Shown here piece after piece: positions 1 to 11,440 of a stretch of 64,000 bases of DNA. The stretch is from positions 18,760,001 through 18,824,000 of the forward strand of contig JAPTOF010000005.1 of the NCBI GenBank assembly GCA_028554755.1, in the 5' to 3' direction. The position numbers and the translations under genes are program-made. The notes below the pieces were generated by a model that saw nothing but the letters and a program-made list of their open reading frames with translations, did no database searches and was not told where the DNA came from. The first letter of the stretch is position 1, and the number at the start of each line of letters is the position of its first letter. This stretch comes from Cordia subcordata (Eukaryota > Streptophyta > Magnoliopsida > Boraginales > Cordiaceae).

Positions 1-45
1 ACGCTTTGTTTTGCCTATTTGCTTACTGAGTAGTATTGTTTTATT

Positions 46-95
46 TGCTTGAGGACAAGTAAAGTTTAGGTTTGGGGGTGTGGGAGTTTGGTTTT
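46..95 (+). mobile_element. Ty3/gypsy 3'-end remnant (polypurine tract-like)
   Basis: A stretch reading TTGAGGACAAGTAAAG followed by GTTTGGGGGTG resembles the conserved sequence between the end of pol and the 3' LTR of many plant Ty3/gypsy elements, where the G-rich run is the plus-strand primer. No coding domain is seen beside it and the rest of the element, if any, lies to the left of the window. It sits in what is probably intron 1 of the C4-hydroxylase gene. The call rests on remembered motif similarity alone. Confidence 0.4.
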
Positions 96-3000
96 ATTGT
101 TATATATTTTGATTAAGGTAGATTGCATTATGTTATTTAAAATGGTGAAAATTTTTCAATTTTGATGCATGAAAAGTCATTTATCTCTTGCTCAATTGGA
201 GTGTTGGCTTTTGACATTGTTTTAATTGATTGGTGAAGATAGACAAAAGGGTTTCAGACAATTACATCTTCTGAGGGTTAGACCCTGAACCTAAAAACAA
301 ATCTGGGGAAGACTAGATTCAACCCAGTGAACTAGGTAACATCAGAATCCAGCTAAATTTGTTTCCATGTGCCACCTATACTTTTTCTTCAAAATCAAGC
401 AAATCCTTTCAAACTATTTAGAATCTGACTGAGCAGAAGACGTGGGTGATATATCAAAATGAAAGGCAGACATACAAAAACCATGTTCTCTGATTGGAGC
501 AAGGTCTATAGCAATTCATGCCCTAAATGATGTGCATTTATATTAGATAAAAGTCAAAAGTTAAAAGGACAAAATGCTAAGTAATTCTTTTTTTAACACA
601 TCGATAGAACCTGTTACAGAGGATCAAAGTCTCAGTGTTCTTTATGACCTCAGCTTAACTACCCAAATAAAACTATCGGTACTTCTTGACATCCATCCAT
701 TTTTCAGATTCCAATTCCTTTTCACCGACCAAAATGCAGATTCAAATGCAAAGGCGTAGTCAATTGGGGAATTCTTCCAGGCAAATAACTAGTAATGTTA
801 TACAGGAATCTATCTTCCCTTATCTTCCATTGGAGTACTTCAATGAGACTCCAACCTAATATCACTTCAGATTTGTGTTTAAGTTTTTGCAGGGAATATA
901 TCCAGGATTCCCACTTCTTCATCACCTTGGCAATAAACAACTGTACTGTAACAAAGAAGTTTTTGCATAGCCTGAAAGGTTACATTCTTTCCGTCCCAGA
1001 AGATATCTGCTCAGGTGGTAAAGAATTGGGAAAATGGGGGGAAAGAATCTGATCCAACATTGTTATCAACTTAAAGCTGATGGATATTCTCTTAATGGAA
1101 TAAAAGGCATCACTACCCTCCTTATAACACTTTCTAGAAGGAAAAGTCAGCCAATTCTCGCCACAGCTGGTCACTATTACCTGGAATCTAGTTCCGTAGA
1201 ACCAAAGTCGATCATCCTGCACCTCTTTAATTTTAGCGCAAATCAAATGCCAGGCATAATTGCACCGTTACGTTGAATACGTAGATATATAGGTATAAAC
1301 ATAAAGATTATCTGAACATGAAATGGGAAACAAACTTCCAGTCATGGTTTTCTTCTTTCTTTCTCACTAATTATGACTAAAGGCATTCTTATGGTTTGTA
1401 TAACTACATTTTCAAGTCTATCCTGACTAACAAGAAAAAGTTATAGCACAAAGATGGACCAAAAGCTTCATGAAACTAATGTTTTCCTTGTTGCCCCTCA
1501 CCCTCCAGAATTCCTTACGTGCCATGCTCAACTCTTGCAATACTACATCCTTGACTCTCTAGCAATATCTGACGCATTTGTCAATCACATGGGATCTACA
1601 CTGTAATAAAATTAATCACCTTTTCTATGAAGTTATTTATTTACAGCTATATAAATAAGCAGATTTAGCAGATTTCTTTGCCGTAACAGTTTCTAATTGA
1701 TCTCACCCTTAAGGAGTCAGTCATCACCTAATCTCAAGTGAGATCTTATAATCCATGGCCTTAGACAAGAAGCCTATGCAAATCTAACTTCTATTTTAGC
1801 TTTCCCATCCTTTGATAAGTGGAACATTATTTTTAACCTAATAGAAAGAAAGAGAAAATGTTCAAATTGTTACAGGTGTAACTAACAAGCACAATGGTCA
1901 ATTCTTTCCTTGTATGTATGAGTTATTGTTTCTCCTAATCCGTCTATAACTTTTTTGATAATGTTATTTTGGATATCTTATGTGCTGGCAGATTGTATTT
2001 TATGGCGTAATTTTTTTTTTATGCTGATTATCATGGGTTGCCTCAATAAAGAATAGTAGGCTGGTGTCATATGATGAGCCACTTCTCTAGGTAAATTAGA
2101 TACGTGATAGGAACAAAATTGCTGGTAATGAATGAAATCATTTGTCAGTGTCATTCCCGAAAGCAACAATACATGCAAATTTAAATACACCATTCATTTA
2201 TGTACAAGTGTATATGATAATGAGCCTCCTCAGCTTAGAGCTAAGAGCTACGAGAAAAGAGTAGTCTTAACACGAACAAGAACAGCATCATCAAATAAAT
2301 ATGGATCCCACCTAAAAGGATATGACTTCATTTACAATAATAACGATAATACCTATTATGTCTAAAGTAGCATTGACATATGCAAATGGTCAATCCCACC
2401 TATAAGAGTAAAGCTTAGTTACTATAATAATTACAAACATAACTTGATACCTCATGAATGAGAATAGTATTCTCATACCCATATGCCTGACCCTGACCAA
2501 CTTAAGGGATAAGGACGCATATAACAAATCCTATCTAAGGGGTAAGTTAGGTTCAAACAAACACCGTTAACGTGATAGTTCGTGACTATCTATGTAAACA
2601 CCATTCCTAAGGCGCCTAGAGATATATAAGCCATAGTTTACAATAATCACAATAGATGTTATAATCAACGTTGCTTCCTCACATGCATATGACCAAACCC
2701 TACCTAAAGCAATAAGTTAAGGTTAGTTAAAACAGTCGTAGATGGTAGCTTGACTGAATGAAATAGGCCATCGAAATCATACAGCCACAGATCCTAAGAC
2801 AGCTATAGGTATAAGGAGTAGTTTACAACAAAAATAAAAAAAGATGTTAAAATAAGTAAGTTCTTCAAACTCACATAATTGACCCACCTAATGAGATAAA
2901 TTTCAGTTACGATAATCAAAATCAATCATGATCATCATTGATGTGAGCTCAACACAGACAATTAGGCTTACTTTGTTTAGTTTACAATACCAACCACCAT

Positions 3001-3136
3001 AATAGCGTTTGACAATTCAAGGGTAACCTACAAACAGATGAATAAGACCAAGATCACAACAATGATTTCAATATCTACTTAGACATGCATATCACGACCC
3101 GCTACCTAGAAAGAAAAGGAAGGTTGGTCTACAACA

Positions 3137-3735
3137 ATGATCAGCACAGCTGTTAACCCGAAAAAAGTAAATGATCATCATATCCATATACCCGACGTCC
3201 ATATCATTTTACAACAATGATCAGGACAGATAATAACCCGAAACAGAGCAAGTAATCAAGTGATCATCATATCCATATAAATGACTATATAAGATTAAAA
3301 AATGATCAGCACCGAAACAAAGTGATCATTATATCCATATAACCGACCATATTAAATTACAGCATCGATCAGCACAGATAGTAACTCAAAACAGAGTAAG
3401 TAATTAAGTGATTGTCATATCCATATAACCAAACATATTAGATTACAGAAAGCCAAAGTAAGTGATTGTCAAATCCATATAAACGACCATATTAGATTAC
3501 AACAATGATTAGGACTGATGATAACCCGAAAATAGCAAGTAATTAAGTGATTGTCAAATCCATATAACTGAAAATATAAGATTACAAAAATGATCAGCAC
3601 AGATATTAAAACTGAATCAAAATAAGTGATGGTCATATCCATAAACCCAACCATATAAGATTACAAAACTGATCAGCACAGATATTAAACCAAAATTAAA
3701 GTAAATGATCTTTAAATCCATATAACCGACCCTGT
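3137..3735. repeat. Degenerate tandem array with recurring CCATATA box
   Basis: About eight units follow one another, each with a core like GATCAGCACAGAT, an AAAGTAAGTGAT-like stretch, the box TCATATCCATATAACC and then ATTAGATTACAA. CCATA(T/A)A boxes recur near 3183, 3272, 3334, 3420, 3474, 3558, 3640 and 3718, giving spacings of roughly 54 to 90 bases. Units have diverged by substitutions and internal deletions. The array lies within 60 bases of the splice donor of the C4-hydroxylase first exon. Weaker traces of the same pattern may extend left to about 2450. Confidence 0.65.
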
Positions 3736-3792
3736 CGCGATCAGTGTAATGATCATGACAGTTAAAGAATAACAAGAAAAGGGTAAACTTAC

Positions 3793-4017
3793 AGCGAAGA
3801 GGAGAGTGGCAACTGCAGCTTGAACAGCTTGTTGGAGAAGAACTCCTTTGACAACTTGGGTTTTGGACACCAAATTCTTCATATCTTCATCTTTCTTGGA
3901 GTGAAGCCTGTAATTTTCCAACCCACCCAACAACACGTAAAAGCCTGAGTACACCCAGTAGACACCTATAGGCACAAACGTCCCCAACAATTCATCTGTC
4001 ACCCTTATCCCCATCAT
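3793..4017 (-). CDS. SBH1: Sphinganine C4-monooxygenase (sphingoid base hydroxylase), first exon only
   Basis: The exon encodes 75 residues ending exactly at a GCT|GTAAGT donor. They match the N-terminus of plant sphingoid base C4-hydroxylases: VTDELLGTFVPIGVYWVYSG, then YRLHSKKDED, then SKTQVVKGVLLQQ. The family is an ER membrane di-iron enzyme that adds the C4 hydroxyl to dihydrosphingosine, making phytosphingosine for plant sphingolipids. The first of its membrane spans (about residues 13-32) is visible. The start is placed at the first ATG of ATGATGGGG; the codon before it is GTG. The histidine boxes that bind iron are in later exons and absent here, so this is either the start of a normal gene with a long first intron or a detached 5' piece. 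SBH1 versus SBH2 cannot be told apart from this exon. Confidence 0.8.
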
Positions 4018-4333
4018 CACACACCCAACAAAATCACAAAACCAAAATCAATCTAGTGATAATAATAGGGTGTCGTTCTTCAATTATTTAAAGCTATGAT
4101 ATTTCTGTTCTTCCAATTTATTCAGAATAAACTGGAGGCAGAAATGAAAATTAAAGAACAAAAGAAGTAGAGAAAGACAGCTGTTAATGTCAGAAGGTTT
4201 ACTGATTTTCAACTGCACACATATTTTTTTTCTTTGTAAATATAAATACGAGGGTGTCGTGGAAGAAATAGATTGATGGGGGTATCGTTTTGCAACTGTA
4301 CTCGTGGGTGTTTTCAGGGGAGAACCAGGTTTA

Positions 4334-4560
4334 AGGGTTGTTTGGATCGACCTTTCTTTTTTAAAGTGTTTTTTTAATAATTTTTAAATAATAATTTATT
4401 TTTAAATTTTGAAAATTTTAGTTTTAAAAAAAATTATATTTGAATTTTTTATAAAATTTTAATTTTTTTAAAATTAAATTAAGTAATTATTGTAAAAGTA
4501 ATATAATTTTTTTAAAGAATAAATATTTTTTTTAAAAAAAATTCAATCCAAACAAATCCT
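4334..4560. mobile_element. AT-rich MITE with short terminal inverted repeats
   Basis: The left end reads AGGGTTGTTTGGATCGA and the reverse complement of the right end reads AGGATTTGTTTGGATTGA. Between them is an almost pure A/T sequence of alternating poly-A and poly-T blocks. This is the layout of small non-autonomous DNA transposons of plants. No target-site duplication was found. Similar AT-rich bodies occur near 47560-47980 and 51225-51400, which suggests a family. It lies a few hundred bases upstream of the SBH start codon. Confidence 0.5.
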
Positions 4561-5084
4561 AATTTTAACTGATTTTTCACCCTTTTTTTTCCGAAGTTCA
4601 ATCCAAGGAAATAACTCTATAGTACCACTCGATGATGAGTTTCTCCTATCTTGCCTTTTTCAACCAGTAACAGTGAATTTTTGGCAACTCATTCGTCTTA
4701 TAGCATTCCAGCAGTTGAGAAAGCCCGCAATCTGCCTACCAATTTATAAATTTTGACATCTTCTGTATATTGTAAATTATAAGTGGGGTTGTTATTAGTG
4801 AGTTATACTTTCTTATTGTAAAAAATGTTATAGTTGAATTCATATTTTATTCATAAATAATGACAAAATACACGTATTCAATAATAATGTTTGCGGTAGA
4901 ATAAGATATTTCGCAGAAAAATGACCCATGCCCTTATTTTAGTGTAATTCAATAAGCAAGTATTTGTACAACAAACGTGATAGGCTTGAGAAAATTTCAA
5001 TGAACTTAATAGTTATTATATCCATACTGAGATAATACTTTTGATTTAGCTTGGTTGTCAGCCACCTTTATCTTACGTTTGACA

Positions 5085-5085
<1 letters not shown>

Positions 5086-5136
<51 letters not shown>
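5086..5136. repeat. (ATT)17 microsatellite
   Basis: Seventeen uninterrupted ATT units in the spacer between SBH and ORC6. It is likely length-variable between individuals. Confidence 0.95.
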
Positions 5137-5410
5137 GATTTATTTACATGAGAATATAACCGACTTTAAGTTTATAAATAATTCTTATTTGTTGTTTGTT
5201 ATCATGGTTGTGAAAAGTGTATATTCTTAATAAGAATTTTGACTCCTTGACGGTGAACCATGGAATAGAAAAAGAAAGTGTACGACTGTTCAACTAGGGT
5301 CGCAGTCTTGTGGCCAGCATTACAAACAAACAACGTGTTCTAAGTAACGTTGTACATAATTGACTTTTAGACATCACTTTGGCAAAAACAGCAAATGGAT
5401 AACCACTGAG

Positions 5411-5756
5411 AGGGTGTTTGGCTTTGCATTCAAGTTACTCATAAGAAATTAATGATTGCTTATAAATATGTACATATTTTTTGCTTCTGGGTAAACGAAA
5501 ATAAATAAAGAAGTGTTTTAAAAAAAAAGTGCTTTTACCTCATTTACTTATTTAGTAAATATGTGTTCATAAGTAATTAGATTTGTTACAATAATAACTA
5601 AAAAAGACTTTTTATTAAAGGAGAGGATGTTACTTTTTTTTAAAGGGTGAAATTATCTTTTAATTAATCAAAACGCTTCGCTTACCAGCAAGCCTGCTTT
5701 ACTTTAATAAATTTTACCAAATATACCACCCAGTTTTAAATAAAGCAAAACACCTC
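5411..5756. mobile_element. MITE, hAT-like, GTGTTTGGCTTTGC ends
   Basis: The left end AGGGTGTTTGGCTTTGC is mirrored by the right end, whose reverse complement reads AGAGGTGTTTTGCTTTA. The interior has CTTATAAATATG-type and TAAGTAATTAG-type words shared with copies at 10651-11048 and 31611-32055. No transposase frame is present. An 8-base target duplication was looked for and not found, so the exact borders are uncertain. Confidence 0.5.
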
Positions 5757-6372
5757 TCAAACTATCCACCCAATCAAGCAACTTGTATTACTCCAATATG
5801 TCTACGTATATAGGGAAAAATAGAAAGGAAAAGTTTGAAAGAACCCAAAGTTCTCTAGAATGTTTCTTTAATATTTAGGATTCTTGCCTTTCTTGGACTT
5901 CAATGGTTGCCGAATTTGACCATTTGCGTGGCTACAAAAATATCAACTTTGGGTCTCAACCAATCAACAATTATCAAGTCAAAAGACCGAATCATTTTAG
6001 AACAATCTAATTTTATGTTAATGTGTTATTATACGCATTATTTCAACCAAAGACATTATTTAAAACACTGCTTTACCAAACAATAAAAGTTAGAAAAAAT
6101 AATATTTTGACTTGATCAAAACACTAAACACTAGTTAAGACACTATTACCTAACAAACTTTATATGCCAAATTCACCTTGTGCAATCTTTTCAAAACCTC
6201 TCTAGAGTGTTTGACCATTCCAACACATTTCATGTCATACCTTAGCCATCTGCCAAGTGTCAATGCTGATAGATATTCATCAGACCACAACTGCATACTT
6301 TTTCCGTCGACTATATATATTTTGATATTTTAACATTCAAATCCTTTATTTGGCATCGCAAAATAGACAAAA

Positions 6373-6464
6373 AGTTCAATAAATGCAGTGATTCTAGATA
6401 CAAAACTTTCACTTGATAGAAGTTTAATAAATGCAGTGCTTCTAGATACAAAACTTTCAGTTGA
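6373..6464. repeat. 48-bp tandem duplication
   Basis: AATAAATGCAGTG followed by TTCTAGATACAAAACTTTCA occurs twice with a period of 48 bases and a few mismatches. It is in the spacer downstream of ORC6. Confidence 0.75.
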
Positions 6465-6749
6465 ATACAAAGGCGTGTCGGGAGACTTTTCAATAGATAA
6501 ATTCTATAAAGTTGTACTAACTTTCCATTCTATGCAGAGTACAGTTAAGCCTATGTTGCAGCAGCTGACATCTCCCACTCATTGCTTGCAACAGTATAAA
6601 TTAGAAGCATTGACAAAAAACCAAATCCTCCTGTGACTTCCAATCTAATGCAAGACAGTAATCAATTTGTGCTTGATCTTCCTCTCGAACAAGAACTAGA
6701 TCCAAAATTAATCCCCAAAAAAATGTTCTAATTACATGGAAGGTGTCCC

Positions 6750-8956
6750 TCATGTAGCTTGAACCTGTGCTTCAGGAACCTTTTTGAAGAAGTCAATCCG
6801 AGCTTGTTTGGTTCGCTTAGTAGGAACTACAAAGATCAAGTAACACATAGTTAAAGATTAGGTATGCGAATTGAAAGAAGAGAAGTTGCCTAACATTTTT
6901 GATTGTGGTGGAGTATAGGCTTCATTACGTTTTGCTTTGCTTTGCTTATTCGAGTCAAGCACAGAAGATTTCCAGTCCTCGTAAGCATGCTTCTCCACTC
7001 TTTTACGCTTCTTATAGGCTGAAGGCTGCAAATACATTTTTCAGCAGAGCATAAGATGATATTTTACAAAACCTTACAAGTTTGATGAAAGTAGAGCAGA
7101 TGGAAAAATGAAAATGAGATGTTCAATGTAGAATGAGAATCCATGAGATGCGAAAGAAGAGTCATAAAGTGTAGCACTGTCGCAGAAATATTGGTAGGTT
7201 CAAAGCATTTCAGTTGTAAAGCAATAACTAGCATATAGCAGACCGATTAGTATTATGGTTTCATCATACAACAGAAAATAGGGAACAATTTCATATTGGA
7301 GAGTTTCAGCAAGTACTAAAGTTACTGAGCAGCCCAAGAAAGTTGAATCAACAAATCTGATATTTGTAAGTTCATGAAAACTTAAAGACAACCCAGTGAG
7401 TCACATTTGATTGCTACAGTGATTCATCGCTCTTCAAAACAATCCATCTTTAGTACATGCTTCCAGTTACCTCTTCCTCATCAGATGAATAACCTCCATC
7501 ATCAGCTCTCCTTTTCTCAGGTAATGCATCTAAAAGCCCTGAAAAATACAAAACAAAGATATCACAACCTATTCAACCAACCAAGTTCAAATTGCCTTTC
7601 TTGAAGTTCTGTTATTAAGTAGCCACTTGCAAGGACAAGCACTCTATCATGAAAGATTGAAATCTTAAACATCGATGAAAATTAGAGTTACCTCGATTCC
7701 CTTTCACTTCCCTTGCATCTTTCTTCTCCTTTGATATGCCAAACACATCGAAGCAAAGGTCCTTCATGGAGGTAGATACCTACATTGTCATAGAAGATTA
7801 CCATCACGCTCAGTGATAGAAACATTGGTGTTCCAGAAAAAGAAAATGAAGCTATAAAGTTCTTACACTAGAAAATTCAGATTCTGATGTCCCACAAAGC
7901 TCAATCAACTTAATTTTGTCTACCTTAAGCTGTCAAATACATAAACCACTAGATTAACAATTCAGAAAATCCAATTCAATGCCAGATAATTTTTCAATAG
8001 ACTCACACGTACAAGTGCATAAATTTTGCATACCTTGTGCCTCTTAGCACACAAGTAAAATGCTACTGCAGTGAACACAGGCCGAGTAAAGTCAGTACTT
8101 GCCCTGCGAGAAGGGGGCAAAGAAGAAAGAAAACGGTCCTTGTACCTGGGAAACAAACAAAACCAATATCATCATCCCAATTCCTGAACAAATGAATCAA
8201 CATCGGAACCTCCAAATATACATTCCTGTGAAAAAAACATTTCATATCACTCTTGTTGGTCATTCTACCTAATTATTCAACTACACCTAATCCTAACACT
8301 ACTGTCAGTATAATATAGATTCATCCATACCACATAATCAAAATTATTTTGAGCTTATATCATTTTGCATACCATCAGCTAATAATTACCCAAAAAATCA
8401 AAAGAATTCACTCCATTATCAAAAGATTACATAATCACCCAAATCATTAAAATATAATCAAATACATTTCACCATTTCACAATGTCACACATCACATGCA
8501 TTTTGTCAAACATCTAAAGATAACAACTTCAACAATAAAAATATGACATAAGAATCAAAGTGTAAGCAATTAAACTTACGAGGATAGGCCTTTATTCACA
8601 AAAGGGATAATCCTGACGCATCCAAACCGAATTGCCAGCTCTCTAATATCAACCTTATTCCTGAAAAAAGCAAAATGCACTTCAGAAAAAGGGCCAAAAT
8701 TGACAATTAATAAAAGAAATTTACACACAAAAATAATAATAATAATAATTAAGAATCAAATTTACAGAATGGAGAAAAGCTAACTTACTTAATACCAATT
8801 GCATTCTGCATAGAATTGAAGGATCTAATGTAAGCCTTCTCGCTCATCCCACTCAATTTTATCGCCCCATTTCGATCAATCATCACATCCATCCTACATT
8901 CGTTCAATTTACCATCACCATTGTCTCAATATACATATAAAAAACTTACATAACTA

Positions 8957-9022
<66 letters not shown>

Positions 9023-9322
9023 GTACCCATTTGCAGCAATTTCTAAGCAGATTACAGCCTTGCAAATCTCTCCCTACAGATCAAGAATCAAAATATAAAA
9101 AGAAAATTATTAGTTTTACAATTAAGAATTTACAGAAATGAATAAATAAATAAGCAAACAATTGAACGGCGTGTTGTTTCTTTTGGAAATGCTTACAACA
9201 CCGATGATAGAGGAGTCGAATTGGGCGTCGGAGAGGCGGCGGAGCTCGGCGGCTTTTCGGAGGAGGTGCTTAGATTCAGGGAGCGACAGGCCTAGCTTTT
9301 TGGCTATCTCTGATATATCCAT
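6750..9322 (-). CDS. ORC6: Origin recognition complex subunit 6 (ten exons)
   Basis: Exons: 9322-9197, 9073-9027, 8893-8789, 8660-8580, 8145-8034, 7929-7867, 7779-7692, 7538-7471, 7025-6929, 6826-6750. Joined, they stay in phase from ATG to TGA and give about 287 residues, close to the plant family length. The N-terminus MDISEIAKKLGL, the segment RRLSDAQFDSSIIG and the stretch YKDRFLSSLPPSRRAS with DFTRPVFTAVAFYLCA are hallmarks of plant ORC6, a TFIIB-like cyclin-fold protein. ORC6 is the smallest ORC subunit and helps load MCM helicases at replication origins in the nucleus. The C-terminus is basic (KRVEKHAYEDWKSS, then TKRTKQARIDFFKK). The last intron is ambiguous: a GTAATG donor at 6928 gives a 102-base intron, while a GC donor at 6889 would give only 63 bases and 300 residues. 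The first is preferred. All other introns have GT-AG borders. Confidence 0.93.
8969..9016. repeat. (AG)n microsatellite in ORC6 intron 2
   Basis: About 24 AG units with one interruption (AAAG), preceded by a short AT run. It begins 10 bases beyond the exon 2 donor of ORC6, so on the sense strand of the gene it forms a CT-rich tract close to the 5' splice site. Confidence 0.9.
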
Positions 9323-11440
9323 TTCTGCAAAATACTAGAGAAGACCTTTTTGTGGTTTTCTTCGTGCAGAGAAAGTGATGTGTGTGAGTGTGTGAAAGTG
9401 TGTTGTTGGGTGGTTTTGAGGTGATGAAAAGGATTGCCATGGCGGGAACCTTAAAGAAATGGTGGGTGTGTGTGTTTGGAAATTGGAAACGAAGCGCGGG
9501 TAAAATGAAATATTTTCAGTTTGGCGCCATTGGAAAACGGTTACATAAAGGTAAGAATTTTGAGGATGGTAAATTATTAGTGGTTTTTTTTTTCCCTAAT
9601 AATGAGAAGAATTACTTTAAATAGAATTATATTAAATTTATAACTTTATTAGTGTACTTGTGTTTTCAAACTCATGCTCCATATTCAAATACTGTTTGTC
9701 GATACTTGATAAGTCCAACTAATTTTGAGGGCATTTTGTTGTATTATAATACTTGATGAATCAAAATTTATTATAATGACAAGAAAAAAGAAAAAAAAAT
9801 CATTCTTTAGTGGGTTTTTTTTCTTTCCCTAATTTCAAATCCCTTTTTAACTCTTCCATCTTGCACCACAATGCTAATATTTTTGTATCTCGTACTTTGT
9901 ATGAGTTGATTTATTTTTAATAGTAATGTTAAATTTGATTGAGTTTATTTATTTTAATAATATATGATGAATCTAGTCATCAATCATTTAGAATTCATGA
10001 ATAAATATTATGTTGAATATTAATTGATTGGTAACTAAATTTTTAAATGAAAAACAATGTTGTTAATCTATATAAATAATAGATAACAAATTAACACCTA
10101 ACTACTAATAAATTAAAGATTTCTTAAACTATAATGTGGCACCCTCACAATAATTTGAATAACTTTTATGTCTACAATAAATTAGTCCAAAATCTAACTT
10201 CTATTTATTTATTCTTTTAGTTACTTTCGTTCAAAAGTAATAACATTGAAAATATCATGCCGAAAGTACAAAATTTGAGTTGTCTGATCGTAGGTGAATT
10301 AAACTTGTATAGGTTTGTGAAGAAGGAGAATGATTTAAGCCTTAAGTTTTAACTAGAAGTGAAATCTTGCTTTAATAGTGAAATTTTTGTGGTATCATTT
10401 CTAAATAAAAATGTTCATAATGAAATTCATACTCGCCAGTACATTGGAGGCCAGTGAGAAGTAACTAACTACACCTTTCCCCAAAGCATACTCCAAACTA
10501 ATTGAAGACAACGATATTTGTAATAAAAAAATATAAGTTAGTCATAAAAAAAAAAATCACTATCCATCCACTTCAATCTAACCCTCAAAAATACCACCGT
10601 TTACAAAAGTTTTTCATTATGAAACAAATAAGCAGGGAACCATGAAATAAGAGGGTGTTTGGCTTTGCTTATAAGCAGATCAAGCTTCTAAGTATGTCAA
10701 ACTTACTTATAAGTGGAAAAAGAAAATTACAACTTATAAGTGAGTTAAGACATAGCACCCATATTTTTTTACCTTGCTTATAAACAAGGCAGTTTGGCAA
10801 AATAAAAAAAAATTCAACCCTAAAGAGAGAAAGAAAGGGGGGGAGAGATGTTTTTTGTGGTTTTTTTTTGGGGCATAACACTCTCCCTCTTCAATAAAAT
10901 GTCCTTTTAGTCACTTTAACACTACTACTACTTATAAGCACATATTTACTAAACATGTCAACAACTTATAAACACATTTTGTCCAAATACTTCTTTGCTT
11001 ATTTTTCATTTGCTTATAAGCAGCTTAAGAAAAGTAAAATACAGGCTCTAAGACATGGAAAACAGAGTGTGAACAAATGGCTAGAATTCTTAAAGGAGGT
11101 TCAAAGCTTTGGCACTATCATTTGCAGTAATAAAATCGCCTGCCACAAGTAGCATAAATTCATCGACTATGATATAAAGTCCTTGCCATTTATCTATTAA
11201 AAAAAAAAAAAAACGAAACCACCCTAATAGTATCTCGTCTGCTATCATCGGTTGACCAATCCAGATTCTGTTGACAATAGTAGCTCTCTGAAGACAACAG
11301 TTCTGATATTGCTTTTCTTCCCTTGTACAACTACAGAAAAACTGCGCATATAGTGAGATAATTCAAAGCATGTCATGTATTCGGATGGGCTTCTAACTGA
11401 CATCCAGGAGTCCAAGAAACTACATCGAAATGAGGAATGT
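9323..11440. other. Spacer between ORC6 5' end and HGH1 3' end
   Basis: The left end holds the ORC6 promoter and leader; the right end holds the HGH1 3' UTR. A MITE occupies about 10651-11048. The remainder is AT-rich sequence in which I see no gene, RNA or named regulatory site. Confidence 0.6.
10651..11048. mobile_element. MITE of the GTGTTTGGCTTTGCTTATAAGC family
   Basis: The left end GAGGGTGTTTGGCTTTGCTT matches the ends of the copies at 5411 and 31611. TTATAAGC or its complement recurs several times inside (near 10670, 10735, 10930, 11015). The right end (GCTTATAAGCAGCTTAAG then AAAGTAAAATACAGGCTC) is a degraded complement of the left end. There is no transposase frame. Borders are approximate. 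Confidence 0.5.

Larger units (their letters stand above)
1..3792 (-). other. Partial intron 1 of the sphingoid base hydroxylase gene
   Basis: This stretch follows a clear GTAAGT donor of the exon at 3793-4017 on the minus strand and contains no exon that can be matched to the rest of that protein. The histidine-box segment conserved in the family was looked for on the minus strand and not found, so the intron or the break runs past the left edge. It holds a gypsy-like remnant at the left end, an unclassified stretch near 700-1280 with short meaningless open frames, degenerate repeats from about 2450, and a clearer tandem array at 3137-3735. Confidence 0.45.
4018..6749. other. Spacer between SBH 5' end and ORC6 3' end
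   Basis: No gene is supported. The right part holds the ORC6 3' UTR. The rest contains an AT-rich foldback repeat at 4334-4560, an ATT microsatellite at 5086-5136, a MITE at 5411-5756 and a short duplication at 6373-6464. The first 300 bases must contain the SBH promoter and leader, but no element in it can be named with confidence. Confidence 0.6.

Noticed and set aside
722..1246. Minus-strand open frames at 722-940 and 980-1246 considered as LINE or gene fragments
   Set aside because: No recognisable reverse transcriptase, endonuclease or host-protein motif could be read, and the frames are separated by a stop. Left unclassified.
3137..3735. CRISPR-like array
   Set aside because: Repeats are diverged, spacers are not unique, and the host is a plant; it is a decayed tandem repeat.
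6830..6890. GC-AG intron as the preferred last intron of ORC6
   Set aside because: It would be only 63 bases, shorter than usual plant introns, and gives a protein longer than the family norm; the GT donor at 6928 fits both better. Kept as an alternative only.
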